A DNA stretch of 5,881 nt. Origin: Methylococcaceae bacterium. Lineage in GTDB: Bacteria; Pseudomonadota; Gammaproteobacteria; Methylococcales; Methylomonadaceae. The stretch spans positions 4,459-10,339 of the forward strand of contig PMDM01000447.1 in NCBI GenBank assembly GCA_003155565.1. The letters are read 5' to 3'. Below, piece after piece: positions 4,798 to 5,881 of the stretch. A model generated the notes under the pieces. The model was not told the DNA's origin, did not search any database, and worked only from the letters and a program-made list of their open reading frames with translations. The translations under genes were made by a program, and so were the position numbers. Each line of letters begins with the position of its first letter. Positions within the stretch are counted from its first letter, which is position 1.

Positions 4798-5779
4798 GGT
4801 TATTAGCCATCATCAGTGCGGTTTCAAGAGCGTAACGCAAACTGCCTGAATCAGCCGCTCCCGTGCCTGCTAAATCCAGCGCCGTGCCATGATCTACGGA
4901 GGTGCGGATAATGGGCAAACCCAAAGTAATATTCGCCGCCTTCCCAAACCCCATGTGTTTTAGCACCGGCAAACCTTGGTCGTGGTACATCGCCAAGACG
5001 GCATCGGCCTTATCAAGATATTTGGGGGTGAACAGCGTATCTGCGGGTAACGGGCCTTCAAGATTGATGCCTTGCTTACGTAAGCCATTCAGTACGGGTT
5101 CTATAATGTCAATTTCTTCCCTGCCTATATAACCGTTTTCCCCTGCATGTGGATTCAAGCCGCATACTAGTATTTTTGGATTGTTGATAGAAAAACGGGT
5201 GCGGAGGTCATGATCCAGGGTTCGAATAACTTGTCTCAGACGGGTATGGGTAATTGCCTTGCTTACTTCAGCCAACGGTAAGTGTATGGTCACCAAGGCA
5301 ACCCGCAAGCCTGGGGTTGTCAGCATCATCACCGGATTACCGCCCGTTATATCGGTGATAAATTCGGTATGTCCAGTGAACGCACAACCGGCATTGTTGA
5401 TAACACCCTTGTGCACGGGTGCTGTGACCATAGCCGCAAACAAGCCTTTCATGCAGCCTTGCGCGGCTTTGGTGATCGTCTTTAATACATAACGGCTATT
5501 GGCGGCGTTTAGTTGGCCCGCGCTAACAGGCGCGATAAGGTCTACGGGCATTATGGACAGTTGTCCAGCTTTGTGTGCTTCAATGGGCGCGTCACCATTG
5601 AATTCAATTAATTTTAAAGGTAATCCTAAACGCTTGGCACATTCTTGCAGCAAGTCTGGGCTTGCTATTGCAACCAGTTGGCAGGGCAAGTCGGATTGCG
5701 CCAAGGCAATACACAAGTCGGGGCCAATGCCTGCTGGTTCGCCGGGCGTTAAGGCGATGCGGTTTAGGTTTTGTGCCAT
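4790..5779 (-). CDS. pdxA: 4-hydroxythreonine-4-phosphate dehydrogenase
   Basis: PdxA oxidises 4-phosphohydroxy-L-threonine with NAD+. The product decarboxylates to 3-amino-2-oxopropyl phosphate, which PdxJ condenses with deoxyxylulose 5-phosphate to pyridoxine 5'-phosphate. The 329-residue protein is full length. It starts with the family's [15 protein letters not shown] (8-22), has [11 protein letters not shown] (118-128) and the three metal-binding histidines: His137 in FTGHTEF, His211 in LNPHAGE and His266 in MYHDQGLP. It continues with [13 protein letters not shown] (293-305). ATG at 5779 matches the family N-terminus but has no clear Shine-Dalgarno sequence. There is no other ATG in frame in the roughly 50 bases upstream that I read. 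The gene overlaps rsmA downstream; in related genomes surA usually lies upstream, which would be beyond the right edge. It is cytosolic. Confidence 0.97.
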   Translation of the reverse strand: MAQNLNRIALTPGEPAGIGPDLCIALAQSDLPCQLVAIASPDLLQECAKRLGLPLKLIEFNGDAPIEAHKAGQLSIMPVDLIAPVSAGQLNAANSRYVLKTITKAAQGCMKGLFAAMVTAPVHKGVINNAGCAFTGHTEFITDITGGNPVMMLTTPGLRVALVTIHLPLAEVSKAITHTRLRQVIRTLDHDLRTRFSINNPKILVCGLNPHAGENGYIGREEIDIIEPVLNGLRKQGINLEGPLPADTLFTPKYLDKADAVLAMYHDQGLPVLKHMGFGKAANITLGLPIIRTSVDHGTALDLAGTGAADSGSLRYALETALMMANNHD

Positions 5780-5881
5780 GAGCGCTAGGAAAAAATGGAA
5801 GATTTTACAGGATAAAAAGCTTAGAGTATGTTAAAAACCCAGTTGATTTGAAGTTTTTGATGACACAATATCTACAGGGAG
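5780..5881. other. Region upstream of pdxA
   Basis: These 102 bases show no complete gene. A minus-strand TAG at 5872-5874 could be the stop of an upstream gene such as surA, but too little is present to tell. No convincing promoter or ribosome binding site for pdxA stands out; minus-strand CATACT resembles a -10 without a good -35. Confidence 0.35.

Noticed and set aside
4323..5834. Several ORFs on both strands inside rsmA and pdxA
   Set aside because: They lie in alternative frames of two fully recognised genes and have no independent support.
5872..5874. Stop codon of an upstream surA
   Set aside because: Fewer than ten bases of any such gene would be inside the window, so the frame and identity cannot be tested.

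Overview
The window carries a co-directional set of genes, all read from the minus strand. It looks like the chromosome of a gammaproteobacterium of moderate G+C with AT-rich intergenic spacers. The pdxA-rsmA pair is the order found in the gammaproteobacterial surA-pdxA-rsmA-apaG neighbourhood. An aquatic or methylotrophic gammaproteobacterium (Methylococcales-like) would fit the gene content and spacer style, but that placement is an impression and not shown by the sequence.

Layout from the right edge (upstream in transcription) to the left. 5779-4790 is pdxA (vitamin B6 synthesis), overlapping by 8 bases rsmA/ksgA (4797-3979, 16S rRNA adenine dimethylation). A hairpin and a 43-bp AT-rich repeat follow. 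Next is a membrane-bound di-iron hydroxylase of the sterol desaturase family (3687-2659), then a second near-identical copy of the repeat and a roughly 360-bp leader. That leader contains a strong intrinsic terminator, a 16S-3'-end-like CACCTCCTT stretch and very short ORFs. It precedes a degenerate EAL-domain protein (2299-1415) that appears to have lost every catalytic motif, followed by a 16-bp perfect hairpin. Next comes a 28-residue single-span membrane microprotein gene (1171-1085) with a very good ribosome binding site, flanked by hairpins on both sides. Last is serine O-acetyltransferase (787 to the left edge, C-terminus cut off), preceded by a third, divergent copy of the AT-rich repeat.

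The four large complete genes and the partial cysE are well supported. pdxA-rsmA is one transcription and translation unit; the others look like separate units, since each spacer holds hairpins and repeat elements. The items most worth following up are the repeat found upstream of three minus-strand genes, the attenuator-like leader of the degenerate EAL gene, and the hairpin-flanked 28-aa gene. No mobile element, CRISPR array, tRNA or rRNA was seen.
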